A DNA stretch of 33,651 nucleotides, taken from contig JAKAVY010000021.1 of the NCBI GenBank assembly GCA_021827405.1, positions 1 through 33,651 on the forward strand, read 5' to 3'. Positions within the stretch are counted from its first letter, which is position 1; each line of letters begins with the position of its first letter. The DNA is from Thermoplasmata archaeon. Lineage in GTDB: Archaea; Thermoplasmatota; Thermoplasmata; Lutacidiplasmatales; UBA184. The notes under the pieces were generated by a model that was not told the origin of the DNA, made no database searches, and saw only the letters and a program-made list of their open reading frames with translations. The translations under genes were made by a program, and so were the position numbers. Shown here one piece after another: positions 23,499-30,514 of the stretch.

Positions 23499-25115
23499 GT
23501 GGGGAACCTGTCCAACGGTCGTCCCTCAGAGGGAGCGCTCTCGGCCCCGAGCCCCGGTACCCCGGAGATCCCGCTGGACCCGGGGCGGCAACGGGCGGTC
23601 CTCATCATCCTGGCCTCCGCCTCCCTCATGGTCAACTACGTGGAGACCATGATCATCCCCGGGCTCCAGGCCTCCTTCATCCCCTTCTTCGACAACGCCC
23701 CGCTCTCCGTGGCCACCTGGATCCTCTCGGCGTACCTGGTGGTGGGCACCGCCCTCACCCCGCTCGCCGGGAAGCTCGGGGACATCTACGGCAAGAAGCG
23801 CGTCCTGGTGGGCATCCTGGCCGTCTACCTCGTGGCGGTCAGCCTCGCCGGCTTCACCCCGAACCTGGGGGACGCGTTGGGCATGACCCGGGGGAGCGAG
23901 ATCTACCTGCTCATCGGGGTCCGGGCGGTCCAGGGCGTGGGGCTCGCCATCTTCCCCCTCGCCTTCGCGCTCATCGGCGAGGAGTTCCCGAAGGAGAGGA
24001 TCGCCGGGGCCCAGGGCATCGTGGCCGCCATGTTCGGTGTCGGCGCCTCCGTGGGGCTCCTGGGGGGGGCCTGGATCACCCAGAACTACGGTTGGCAGCT
24101 CACCTACCACACCGTCACTCCCGTGGCCCTCGTGGTCCTCGTCCTGGCCTGGGCCCTCCTGAGGGAGTCGCGCAACCGCTTCGAGCAGCCCGTGGACGCC
24201 CCGGGGGCCGCCTTCCTCGCCCTCGCCCTCGTCTTCTTCCTGGTGGGACTCACGGAGGGCCCCACCTGGGGATGGGGCGCGCTCCACGCCTACTCCTTGC
24301 TTGGGCTTTCGCTCGGGACCCCGCAACTCTTCGTCCTGGCCGCCGTCTTCTTGGTCGCCTTCCTCCTCTGGGAACGGCGCGCCCCGCGACCGATCGTGGA
24401 CTTCGCCAAGCTCAAGGAGCGGGGCATCCTCGCCGCCAACCTCTCCGGCGTCCTGGCGGGGACCGCCATGTTCCTGCTCTTCGTCGGCCTCGTGGCCCGG
24501 GTGGAGGCCGCCTCCCCCGTCGGCCTGGGGAAGGGCGCCCTCGCCTTCGGCCTCTACGCGTTCCCCTCCGCGCTCTCCATCCTCTTCGTGGCCCCGGTGG
24601 TGGGGCGTTCCATCACCCGCTTCGGCCCGAAGTTCGCCATGGTCCTCGGCTCCGTCCTCCTCCTGATCGGCGGGCTGTTCCTATCCTTCTTCAACACCAC
24701 CGTCCTCGAGCTCGTCCTAGGACCCATCCCCACCTTCGCTGGGGTGGTCACCCTCTTCATCGCCATGACCAACCTGGTCGTCGTCTCCTCCCGGCCCCAG
24801 GAGGTGGGGGTCCAGACCGGCATGAACGCCACCTTCCGTAGCCTGGGCACGGCCGTGGGACCCATCGTGGCCTCCACCATCCTGGCGAGCCTCCTCGCCA
24901 CGTACACCGTGACCGCCCACGGGCTACCCGTCCTCTCCTTCCAGGGGCCGTCCCCCGGGGCCTTCCAGCTGGTCTTCGCCCTCATGGCGGTCCTGGGGGC
25001 GCTCTCCCTTCTCTTCTCGCTGTTCATCCGTAGCGTCCCGGTCTACCGGGAGACGCGCGGGGTTCCCGGCCCCGGTCCCGGGGACGGACGGAAGGGCCGC
25101 CCGGAGGGACCCTAG
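23499..25115 (+). CDS. MFS transporter, DHA2 (14-helix) drug/metabolite exporter type
   Basis: The 538-residue integral membrane protein has about 14 helices. It carries the MFS motif A region GKLGDIYGKKRVLVG near 88-102, RAVQGVGLAIFPLAFALIGEEFP (motif B/C region) near 145-165, and a repeated motif in the second half (VVGRSITRFGPKFAMVLGS). That layout fits the DHA2 family of proton-driven multidrug or metabolite efflux pumps. The first 30 residues and last 25 are hydrophilic, probably cytoplasmic. The start is GTG 23499, with a TATA box at 23463-23469. A stem-loop follows five bases after the stop, so it is probably a single-gene unit; the antiporter gene downstream has its own TATA-like element. 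The substrate is unknown. Confidence 0.9.
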   Translation: MGNLSNGRPSEGALSAPSPGTPEIPLDPGRQRAVLIILASASLMVNYVETMIIPGLQASFIPFFDNAPLSVATWILSAYLVVGTALTPLAGKLGDIYGKKRVLVGILAVYLVAVSLAGFTPNLGDALGMTRGSEIYLLIGVRAVQGVGLAIFPLAFALIGEEFPKERIAGAQGIVAAMFGVGASVGLLGGAWITQNYGWQLTYHTVTPVALVVLVLAWALLRESRNRFEQPVDAPGAAFLALALVFFLVGLTEGPTWGWGALHAYSLLGLSLGTPQLFVLAAVFLVAFLLWERRAPRPIVDFAKLKERGILAANLSGVLAGTAMFLLFVGLVARVEAASPVGLGKGALAFGLYAFPSALSILFVAPVVGRSITRFGPKFAMVLGSVLLLIGGLFLSFFNTTVLELVLGPIPTFAGVVTLFIAMTNLVVVSSRPQEVGVQTGMNATFRSLGTAVGPIVASTILASLLATYTVTAHGLPVLSFQGPSPGAFQLVFALMAVLGALSLLFSLFIRSVPVYRETRGVPGPGPGDGRKGRPEGP

Positions 25116-25119
25116 CGGC

Positions 25120-25154
25120 CTCGCCGGACCTCCCCACGGGACGGGTCCGGCGAG
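25120..25154 (+). terminator. Perfect 11-bp stem-loop after the MFS gene
   Basis: CTCGCCGGACC (25120-25130) and GGTCCGGCGAG (25144-25154) are exact complements around a 13-base loop. It begins five bases after the MFS stop codon and ends before the next promoter. No U-run follows, so a processing or mRNA-stability role is as likely as intrinsic termination. Confidence 0.6.
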
Positions 25155-25169
25155 CCCCTACAGCCTCGG

Positions 25170-25177
25170 GTTTTATG
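25170..25177 (+). promoter_or_regulatory. TATA box of the CPA2 antiporter gene
   Basis: GTTTTATG is centred about 41 bases before ATG 25215, predicting a leader of about 14 bases that contains GAGG as a ribosome site. Confidence 0.5.
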
Positions 25178-25214
25178 TAGGGCCCCTCCCCCGTTCCACC
25201 GATAGAGGCCCGAG

Positions 25215-26543
25215 ATGAGCCTGACGCCGGACACCACCACGAGCTTCCTCGTGGACCTCTTCGTGCTCTTCGCCGGCTCCGTCCTGGCCGGGGAGATCGC
25301 CGTCCGCTTAGGCCAGGCGGCCCTCGTCGGTCAGCTCCTGGTGGGGGTGGTCCTCGGTCCCACGCTCCTGGGACCGTACCTGGGCCTCACCGGCCTGACG
25401 CCGGAGCTCTCCGCCATCCAGTTCCTCGCCACGGTCTTCATCCTGTTCATGGCCGGCCTCGAGGTCGTCCCCGAGGACATCGCGCGGATGGGACTGAAGA
25501 ACGCGCTCCTCGGCATCGGCGTCTTCGTCGTCCCCTTCCTCAGTTGCGGGATCGCCGTGTACTACCTCCTCCCGGGGGCCGGCACCCTCTCCTACCTCTT
25601 CCTGGGGCTCACCCTCTCCATCACCGCCCTCCCGGTCATGGGGATCATGCTCTCGGAGTTCGGGCTCACCGGCCGGCCCATGGGCCGCTGGCTGCTCAAC
25701 GCGGCGCTCCTCAACGAACTGTCGGCGGTGGCCGTCTTCGCGGTGCTCCTGAAGCTCTACTCCGGGGGGACCTCGGGAGGGTTGGCCGTACTGGAGGCGG
25801 TCTTGGCGGTGGGGATCTTCCTCGGGGCCATCCTCACGGTCCACATGGCGATCATGAGCCTGAGGCTCAGCCGACAGTGGCCCCGCTGGGAGCCCCGCCT
25901 CTCCCGGCTCTGGAGGAACCGGGAAGGGGGATTCGCCATCCTGATGATCCTGGTGGTCGGGGCCACCCTCTTCTCCCAGGCCCTGGGGCTCACGTTCGTG
26001 GTGGGAGCGTTCTATGCCGGGCTCCTGGTCACCCGCCGGAGCGCGGGGACCAAGGCCCACCGGTCCATCAGCGGGGTCTTCGACGCCATGAGCTGGGGCT
26101 TCTTCATCCCGCTCTTCTTCGTGCTCGTGGGGGTCCAGATGGACCTCAAGCTCCTGTTGCCGGAAGGCTACCTCGTGGCCTTCTTCGTCCTCCTGGGGGT
26201 GGCCACCCTCACCAAGGTGGGGGCCGGGGGGCTCCTCGCCCGGGCCTTCGGATGGTCCCGTCCCGATGCCCTGGCCATGGGATGGCTCGTGAACAGCCGG
26301 GGCGCCGTGGAGCTCGCCATGGCGGTGATCCTCCTGGGCTCCGGGGTCTTCAACGCCTTCGAGTTCACCTTGGTCGCCGCGGTGGGCCTGGTGACCACCC
26401 TGATGGCCCCGGCCGGGGCGAAGGGGGCGTGGACGAAGGACCCTGACTCGCGCCGCGAGTTCTTCCTGCGCGCCCCCCGGTTCCGGCCGGCCGGGGAGCC
26501 CCGCCCCGTCTCCGCTCCGTTCGACCCTCCTCCGTTGCCCTGA
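25215..26543 (+). CDS. CPA2-family monovalent cation/proton antiporter
   Basis: The 442-residue membrane protein has about 12-13 helices and the CPA2 landmarks: LVGQLLVGVVLGP (helix 2 region), FLATVFILFMAGLEVVPEDI, and TALPV at 137-141, the unwound-helix signature. NSRGAVELAM sits near the C-terminal core. The position equivalent to the ion-binding DD of NapA/KefC-like proteins reads Asn167-Glu168 (LLNELSAV), so ion stoichiometry may differ. It probably exchanges Na+ or K+ for protons across the membrane. The last 45 residues are soluble and Pro/Arg-rich with no RCK/TrkA domain. ATG 25215 follows GAGG by about 7 bases. Confidence 0.88.
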   Translation: MSLTPDTTTSFLVDLFVLFAGSVLAGEIAVRLGQAALVGQLLVGVVLGPTLLGPYLGLTGLTPELSAIQFLATVFILFMAGLEVVPEDIARMGLKNALLGIGVFVVPFLSCGIAVYYLLPGAGTLSYLFLGLTLSITALPVMGIMLSEFGLTGRPMGRWLLNAALLNELSAVAVFAVLLKLYSGGTSGGLAVLEAVLAVGIFLGAILTVHMAIMSLRLSRQWPRWEPRLSRLWRNREGGFAILMILVVGATLFSQALGLTFVVGAFYAGLLVTRRSAGTKAHRSISGVFDAMSWGFFIPLFFVLVGVQMDLKLLLPEGYLVAFFVLLGVATLTKVGAGGLLARAFGWSRPDALAMGWLVNSRGAVELAMAVILLGSGVFNAFEFTLVAAVGLVTTLMAPAGAKGAWTKDPDSRREFFLRAPRFRPAGEPRPVSAPFDPPPLP

Positions 26544-26618
26544 CCCGGGTACCCCTACCCGTCCTCCGGGACCGGCCGTGGGACGTTCTTCCTGGGAGGC
26601 GGACCGCCCGGGGCCGCC

Positions 26619-26626
26619 TATATATA
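26619..26626 (+). promoter_or_regulatory. TATA box of the SRP RNA gene
   Basis: TATATATA is the best TATA box in the window. Its centre lies about 26 bases before the predicted 5' end of the SRP RNA at about 26648. Confidence 0.75.
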
Positions 26627-26647
26627 CCGCCCCCGGGGTGGAGCTGA

Positions 26648-26962
26648 CGCTAGGCTTGACCGGGGGGTTAGGCGTCCCCTTGTACACCAAAATCGCCTTC
26701 GTGGGGGTGACAGCCAGGGGAGGCCTCGGGGGCGCGCGGTTGCTCGTCGCGCTTTGTTGAAGCTCTGTTCCGTCGGGTCGCGGGCACCGCGACGGGCCTT
26801 CGGAGGAAGGCTCTAGCGGTTATCCATCATGGGTACCGGGTCAGGTCCTGACGGGAGCAGCCCTACCATGACCCGGCGACGCTGGCGGGTCCACGGGGCG
26901 GAGGAGCGGGACGAGGCTATCAACCGGGTGTCCACGGGGTCCACCCTGGTGGCCTAGCACCC
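26648..26962 (+). ncRNA. Signal recognition particle (SRP, 7S) RNA
   Basis: This is the RNA core of the signal recognition particle, which with SRP54 and SRP19 targets signal-sequence proteins to the membrane. The hallmark is helix 8 at 26837-26876: CCGGGTCA pairs with TGACCCGG and encloses AGGTCC-TGAC-GGGAGCAGCCC, the conserved SRP54-binding loop order. The ends also pair, GCTAGGC (26649-26655) with GCCTAGC (26952-26958), as in archaeal helix 1. Length of about 310 nt is normal for archaea. The TATA box at 26619-26626 is exactly placed. The apical tetraloop is UGAC (26850-26853, by position of the loop) rather than the common GGAA. Exact ends are estimates. Confidence 0.9.
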
Positions 26963-27016
26963 CGCCCTCCGTCGGGGGACGCCAGACTTATCTCTCCCCG
27001 TGAGGTGCGAAGGGAC

Positions 27017-27304
27017 GTGCTCACCTACGTGGACCTCTTCTTCCCGTCGGGAGGACCCTACGCCAGCGGGATCGCGAAGAGCCTGCGGGAGCGCCTGGGG
27101 CTGTCCTTCATCCAGGGGACCCACGACCTCTCGTTCCAGTGGCACACCCCGGAGGAGTTCGCGGACTGGGTGGAGCGCCTCCATGGGGCCCTCCGCGGGA
27201 CCGGTGCCCTCTATCGCCTGGTCTCGGTCCAGGACGAGGAACACCCGGTGGCCTTCGAGGGCTGGCCCCCCATGCTGGTCCCGGCCCCGTCCAACAGCCC
27301 ATGA
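27017..27304 (+). CDS. Small protein, first of two tandem paralogues
   Basis: The 95-residue soluble protein aligns along its length with the product of 27416-27706: TYVDLFF with TYVDFIF, RLGLSFIQGTHDLSFQW with TGLSFLFGPHDMVIPW, and a closing WPPML with WPPVL. No known family was recognised. GTG 27017 is preferred over GTG 27005: it lies 27 bases after the TATA-like ACTTATC (26986-26992) and gives MLTYVD, matching MPKTYVD of the paralogue. It directly follows the SRP RNA gene, but no functional link is implied. Confidence 0.65.
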   Translation: MLTYVDLFFPSGGPYASGIAKSLRERLGLSFIQGTHDLSFQWHTPEEFADWVERLHGALRGTGALYRLVSVQDEEHPVAFEGWPPMLVPAPSNSP

Positions 27305-27342
27305 CCTCCGCCCCCCTCCCCCCCCGCGTTCCACTCCAGGGC

Positions 27343-27360
27343 GCTCCCTCCTGCGGGAGC
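27343..27360 (+). terminator. Short stem-loop between the tandem paralogues
   Basis: GCTCCC (27343-27348) pairs with GGGAGC (27355-27360) around a six-base loop, 39 bases after the first paralogue's stop. A TATA-like GATTAATG follows at 27364-27371, so it may separate two transcription units. Confidence 0.4.
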
Positions 27361-27415
27361 GGAGATTAATGAGGGGCGGGGGGCTCGTCCTTTCGGGAGC
27401 GACACGCTGACCAAG

Positions 27416-27706
27416 ATGCCGAAGACCTACGTGGACTTCATCTTCAGTGCGGACGGGACCTCTCCCATGAGCGTGGTGGACCGGGTGACCGCGGCCACCG
27501 GCCTCTCGTTCCTCTTCGGACCCCACGACATGGTGATCCCCTGGGACCGTCTGGAGGAGCTGCAGCGTCGCTCCGAGGAGATCACCCGGGCGGTGCAAGG
27601 CCTGGGCGTGTACCTCCGTTTCCAGACCGTGGAGGAGGACCCGGCGAGCTTCCTGTTGACCTGGCCCCCGGTCCTCCATCAACGGAGCGAGGACCATCAC
27701 GTCTGA
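27416..27706 (+). CDS. Small protein, second of two tandem paralogues
   Basis: The 96-residue protein is a paralogue of the preceding gene. It is predicted to start with a beta strand (KTYVDFIFS), then a helix (SVVDRVTAATG), then LSFLFGPHDMVIPWDRLEELQRRSEEITRAV (a strand followed by a long helix), and to end with strands VYLRFQTVEED and SFLLTWPPVL. The conserved GxHD in both copies (GTHD/GPHD) and the shared WPP end may be functional. ATG 27416 has no Shine-Dalgarno; a TATA-like GATTAATG lies about 48 bases upstream. Its last 10 bases overlap the convergent thioesterase gene. Confidence 0.7.
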   Translation: MPKTYVDFIFSADGTSPMSVVDRVTAATGLSFLFGPHDMVIPWDRLEELQRRSEEITRAVQGLGVYLRFQTVEEDPASFLLTWPPVLHQRSEDHHV

Positions 27707-28167
27707 GCGGGCCGGGCCGGCCACCCTTCCATCCCCGGGTCCAACCGGTCCCGGAGCAGGGCCTCCCTGAGGGAGGCGGGCACGGGTCTCTTCCCCGACG
27801 TCCGTGGGTCCACCATCACCTGGACGGACTGACCCCGGGCCAGGGTCTCTTCCCGGTCCGGGTCCCGGAACCGGTACAGGAGGCCGAAGCTCGTGTTCCC
27901 GACCCACCCGGGCGCCACCTCCCCCTGGACCTTCTGACGGAAGCGGACCGGTCTCAGGTACCGGGCGGAGGCCTCGGCCAGCACGAACTCCACCTCCTCC
28001 AACCGGTCCGTGGGAAAGAGGCGGAGGAAGTACTCCATCCGGAGGTTCTCCATCCAGGTGAAGTACACCGAATGGTTCACGTGGCCCAGGATGTCCAGGT
28101 CCCGGAACGTGACCCGGATCTCCTCCCGAAAGGGCCAGGGGGTCTCCGGACCGGTTCCCTTCGCCAT
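27697..28167 (-). CDS. Hotdog-fold acyl-CoA thioesterase (4HBT / YbgC-FadM type)
   Basis: The 156-residue enzyme should cleave an acyl-CoA thioester in the cytoplasm. The active-site region is F-R-D23-L-D25-I-L-G-H-V-N-H, followed by YFTWMENLRMEYF, the standard 4HBT layout of an Asp before GHVN and a Glu on the long central helix. It also has ASARYLRPVRFRQKVQGEV and a strand-rich second half. The substrate chain is unknown. ATG 28167 lies about 25 bases from a TATA-like CATATAC shared with the divergent glyA, so it is probably leaderless. The C-terminus overlaps the convergent small-protein gene by 10 bases. Confidence 0.87.
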   Translation of the reverse strand: MAKGTGPETPWPFREEIRVTFRDLDILGHVNHSVYFTWMENLRMEYFLRLFPTDRLEEVEFVLAEASARYLRPVRFRQKVQGEVAPGWVGNTSFGLLYRFRDPDREETLARGQSVQVMVDPRTSGKRPVPASLREALLRDRLDPGMEGWPARPAQT

Positions 28168-28187
28168 GACCGGTCCTGCCCTCAGCC

Positions 28188-28194
28188 CATATAC
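28188..28194. promoter_or_regulatory. TATA-like element between thioesterase gene and glyA
   Basis: CATATAC (GTATATG on the minus strand) is centred about 24 bases from ATG 28167 (minus) and about 51 bases from ATG 28242 (plus), which has AAGGA as ribosome site. It may serve both genes. Confidence 0.5.
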
Positions 28195-28241
28195 GGCATG
28201 AGCCTTTCCGCCGGCGGACGAGGCAAAGGGAGCGAAGGACC

Positions 28242-29612
28242 ATGACGACCCAGCAAAGTTCGAGTGGAACCGGGGGGGAGGGGGGGAGACCCTCGCCCCG
28301 GGACGACGCGGTCCGACCGGCGGACATGGAAGCGACGGTGGAACGGGTCCGCCAGGCGGTCCGGGCGCACTCCCGGTTCTTCGAAGGGGCCATCCCGCTC
28401 ATCGCGTCGGAGAACCTCCTCTCCCCGTACGCCAAGGAACTGCTCATCTCAGACTTCCACTCCCGGTACGCGGAGGGGCTGCCGGGGGAGCGCTACTACG
28501 AGGGGAACCAGTGGGTCGATGAGGTGGAGAACCTCTGCCTGAAGCTCGCCCGGGACCTCTTCCGCTGTCCGTTCGCGGACGTCCGGCCCATCTCCGGGAC
28601 CGTGGCGAACCTGGCCGTCCTCAAGGCCCTGACCGAACCGGGGGACCGGGTGGGTTCGAACCGGCTCGCCGACGGGGCGCACATCTCCTCCGCCTCCTTC
28701 GGGGCCTTCGGCCTGAGGGGGGTCAAACCGGTCCACTACGCCTTCGACCCGGCCCGGATGCAGATCGACGTGGACGCCACGGCCCGGATCCTCCGGGCGG
28801 AACGACCGCGGCTGTGCTTGTTCGGCCTCTCGCTCTTCCTGTTCCCCTTCCCCCTTCAGGAGCTCGCCCCGGTGCTCCAGGAGATCGGTGCCGTGGGCTG
28901 GTATGACGGGGCCCACGTGCTGGGCCTCATCGGGGGCGGGGAGTTCCAGGACCCCCTCCATGAGGGGATGACGGTCCTGTCCGCCTCCACCCACAAGACC
29001 CTCCCGGGGCCGCAGCACGGCATCTTGCTCGGGAACACCGAGGACCCCGAGCTCATCCACAAGCTCCAGGCGGGGGCGTTCCCCGGGGTGACCAGCAACC
29101 ACCACCTCAACGCCATGGCCGCGCTGGCGGTGAGCCTGGCCGAGCACCGGGCCTTCGGCGCGGAGTACGCCCGCCAGACGATCCGCAACGCCCAGACCCT
29201 CGGCCAGGCGCTCTCCGAGCGCGGGTTCGAGGTCCTCTGCGCAGACGAGGGGTTCACCCGGAGCCACACCCTGGCGGTCCGGGTGGAGCGGGAAGGGGGC
29301 GGGGAGGCGTGCGCCCAGGCCCTCGTCCGCTCCGGTATCGTCACCAACAAGAACCTCCTTCCGGGGGACAAGAGCCCCCGGCATCCCCAGGGCCTTCGCC
29401 TGGGCACCCCGGAGGTGACCCGCGTGGGCATGAAGGAGCGGGAGATGGTCCGCATCGCCGAGCTGTTCGACCGGCTGCTCCACCGGGGAGCGCCCCCGGA
29501 GGACGTGGCCCGGGAGGCCCGGGATCTCAAGTCGGGGTTCACCACCTTGCAGTACTGCTTCGGCGCCGGCGAGGCGGCGTACCGCTACTACGACCTGGTG
29601 GGCCGGGCCTAG
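28242..29612 (+). CDS. glyA: Serine hydroxymethyltransferase
   Basis: This PLP enzyme interconverts serine and glycine with a tetrahydropterin one-carbon carrier. The 456-residue protein shows LIASENLLSP near 55, RYAEGLPGERYYEGNQWVDEVE, PISGTVANLAVL, a DGAHVLGLI strand-loop that holds the PLP-binding Asp and His, and the Schiff-base lysine K252 in STHKTLPGPQHG. GVTSNHHLNAMAAL and LRLGTPEVTRVGM follow. The N-terminal 25 residues are Gly/Ser-rich and add to the usual length. ATG 28242 follows AAGGA by a few bases. The archaeal enzyme may use a methanopterin-type carrier; that cannot be told from sequence alone. Confidence 0.96.
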   Translation: MTTQQSSSGTGGEGGRPSPRDDAVRPADMEATVERVRQAVRAHSRFFEGAIPLIASENLLSPYAKELLISDFHSRYAEGLPGERYYEGNQWVDEVENLCLKLARDLFRCPFADVRPISGTVANLAVLKALTEPGDRVGSNRLADGAHISSASFGAFGLRGVKPVHYAFDPARMQIDVDATARILRAERPRLCLFGLSLFLFPFPLQELAPVLQEIGAVGWYDGAHVLGLIGGGEFQDPLHEGMTVLSASTHKTLPGPQHGILLGNTEDPELIHKLQAGAFPGVTSNHHLNAMAALAVSLAEHRAFGAEYARQTIRNAQTLGQALSERGFEVLCADEGFTRSHTLAVRVEREGGGEACAQALVRSGIVTNKNLLPGDKSPRHPQGLRLGTPEVTRVGMKEREMVRIAELFDRLLHRGAPPEDVAREARDLKSGFTTLQYCFGAGEAAYRYYDLVGRA

Positions 29613-29615
29613 CGC

Positions 29616-29915
29616 CTACCCGTCCCTCCCCGGGGGGAAGGATCCCTCCGGCCCCGGGGGGCGGCCCCAGAGCAGGATGAGGGCCACCACCACGAGGACG
29701 AGCCCCACGGTGAGCCCGAGGAAGGTGAGCCCCGGGTACGGGCACTGTCCCGAGAAGGTGCAGCTGGCGTTGTCCACCTCGCAGGTGGTGGCCGCGTTCG
29801 TGCAAAGCCCGGCCAGGGCCCCGCCTCCGATCACCGCGATGAGACCCAGGCCCAAGGACGTCCAGCCGATCCTCCGGCGTCGGGGGGAACGGGGGTCCGC
29901 GGGGAGGCCCGGCAC
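29616..29915 (-). CDS. Small membrane protein with an outside cysteine cluster
   Basis: The 99-residue protein has two hydrophobic helices, LGLGLIAVIGGGALAGL (about 21-37) and FLGLTVGLVLVVVALILLW (about 65-83). The loop between them has four Cys (CTNAATTCEVDNASCTFSGQC) spaced for two disulfides or a metal site, so it is probably on the outer face. The ends are basic and Pro-rich. GTG 29915 lies 26-27 bases from the palindrome CCCCTTAAGGGG and has no ribosome site, so it is probably leaderless. It is convergent with glyA, three bases apart. Confidence 0.65.
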   Translation of the reverse strand: MPGLPADPRSPRRRRIGWTSLGLGLIAVIGGGALAGLCTNAATTCEVDNASCTFSGQCPYPGLTFLGLTVGLVLVVVALILLWGRPPGPEGSFPPGRDG

Positions 29916-29935
29916 GGTGGGAGGACCTCCCGGCT

Positions 29936-29947
29936 CCCCTTAAGGGG
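29936..29947. promoter_or_regulatory. 12-bp palindrome CCCCTTAAGGGG with TATA-like core
   Basis: The perfect palindrome is centred 26.5 bases before GTG 29915 on the minus strand. Its CTTAAG core is the same as the element at 6325-6330. It lies between this gene and nikR, so an operator role for a regulator, possibly NikR itself, is also possible, although it does not resemble the E. coli NikR operator. Confidence 0.55.
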
Positions 29948-30001
29948 TGCGCGGAAGGGCGCCCTCCAAAGGTAGAAGCCTACCCGGGGCCTTCGGGCCG
30001 C

Positions 30002-30514
30002 GTGGCCAAGCACGTGGTCCGGCTGGGCGTTTCCCTCGAGCCGGAGCTCCTCGCCCAGCTCGATGGCTGGGTCCGCCGAAGGAACTCCCGGAGCCGCTCG
30101 GACGCCCTGCGCTCCCTCATCCGACAGGGGCAGGCGGGGGAACGGGAGAGGGACCCCAAGGCGGACGCGGCCGGGACGGTGACCCTGCTCTACCGGCATG
30201 ACGCCCCGCAGGTCCAGCGCCGGCTCACGGCCGTCCAGCACCGGTGGGGGGAACACATCCGCTCGTCGGTCCATGTCCACCTCACCGACGGGGCCTGCCT
30301 GGAGGTGCTCATCCTCACCGGTAGCTCCCAGGAGGTCCGGGAGGCCGCGGAGGACCTCAAGGGGGTGAAGGGGGTGGTCCAGGGGCAGGTGGCCCTCACC
30401 CTCCCGGCCCTGGCCGGGGGCCACACCGGGCACCAGCACCCCCACCCGGGGGCCCCGGCCCCGGGACGGGCTCACCCGGCAGCGGACGGGAAGGTCGTGG
30501 GCTCGAGCAGCTGA
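30002..30514 (+). CDS. nikR: NikR-family nickel-responsive regulator with His-rich tail
   Basis: The 170-residue protein has an N-terminal ribbon-helix-helix (VVRLGVSLEPELLAQLDGWV...SDALRSLIRQG, residues 5-43) that binds DNA as a dimer, and a C-terminal ACT-like domain. The square-planar nickel ligands are all present: H80, H91, H93 and C99, with the same spacing as E. coli H76, H87, H89 and C95. NikR controls nickel uptake genes. Unlike standard NikR (about 130-140 residues) it ends with a His-rich tail, GGHTGHQHPHPG and further His, which could store or buffer metal. GTG 30002 lies about 28 bases from a TATA-like AAAGGTAGA. No nickel transporter is adjacent. Its end overlaps the convergent methyltransferase by 43 bases. 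Confidence 0.92.
   Translation: MAKHVVRLGVSLEPELLAQLDGWVRRRNSRSRSDALRSLIRQGQAGERERDPKADAAGTVTLLYRHDAPQVQRRLTAVQHRWGEHIRSSVHVHLTDGACLEVLILTGSSQEVREAAEDLKGVKGVVQGQVALTLPALAGGHTGHQHPHPGAPAPGRAHPAADGKVVGSSS

Noticed and set aside
26560-26760. Short 60-codon frame over the SRP RNA 5' region
   Set aside because: It overlaps the TATA box and the 5' half of the SRP RNA, whose paired ends and helix 8 are much stronger evidence.
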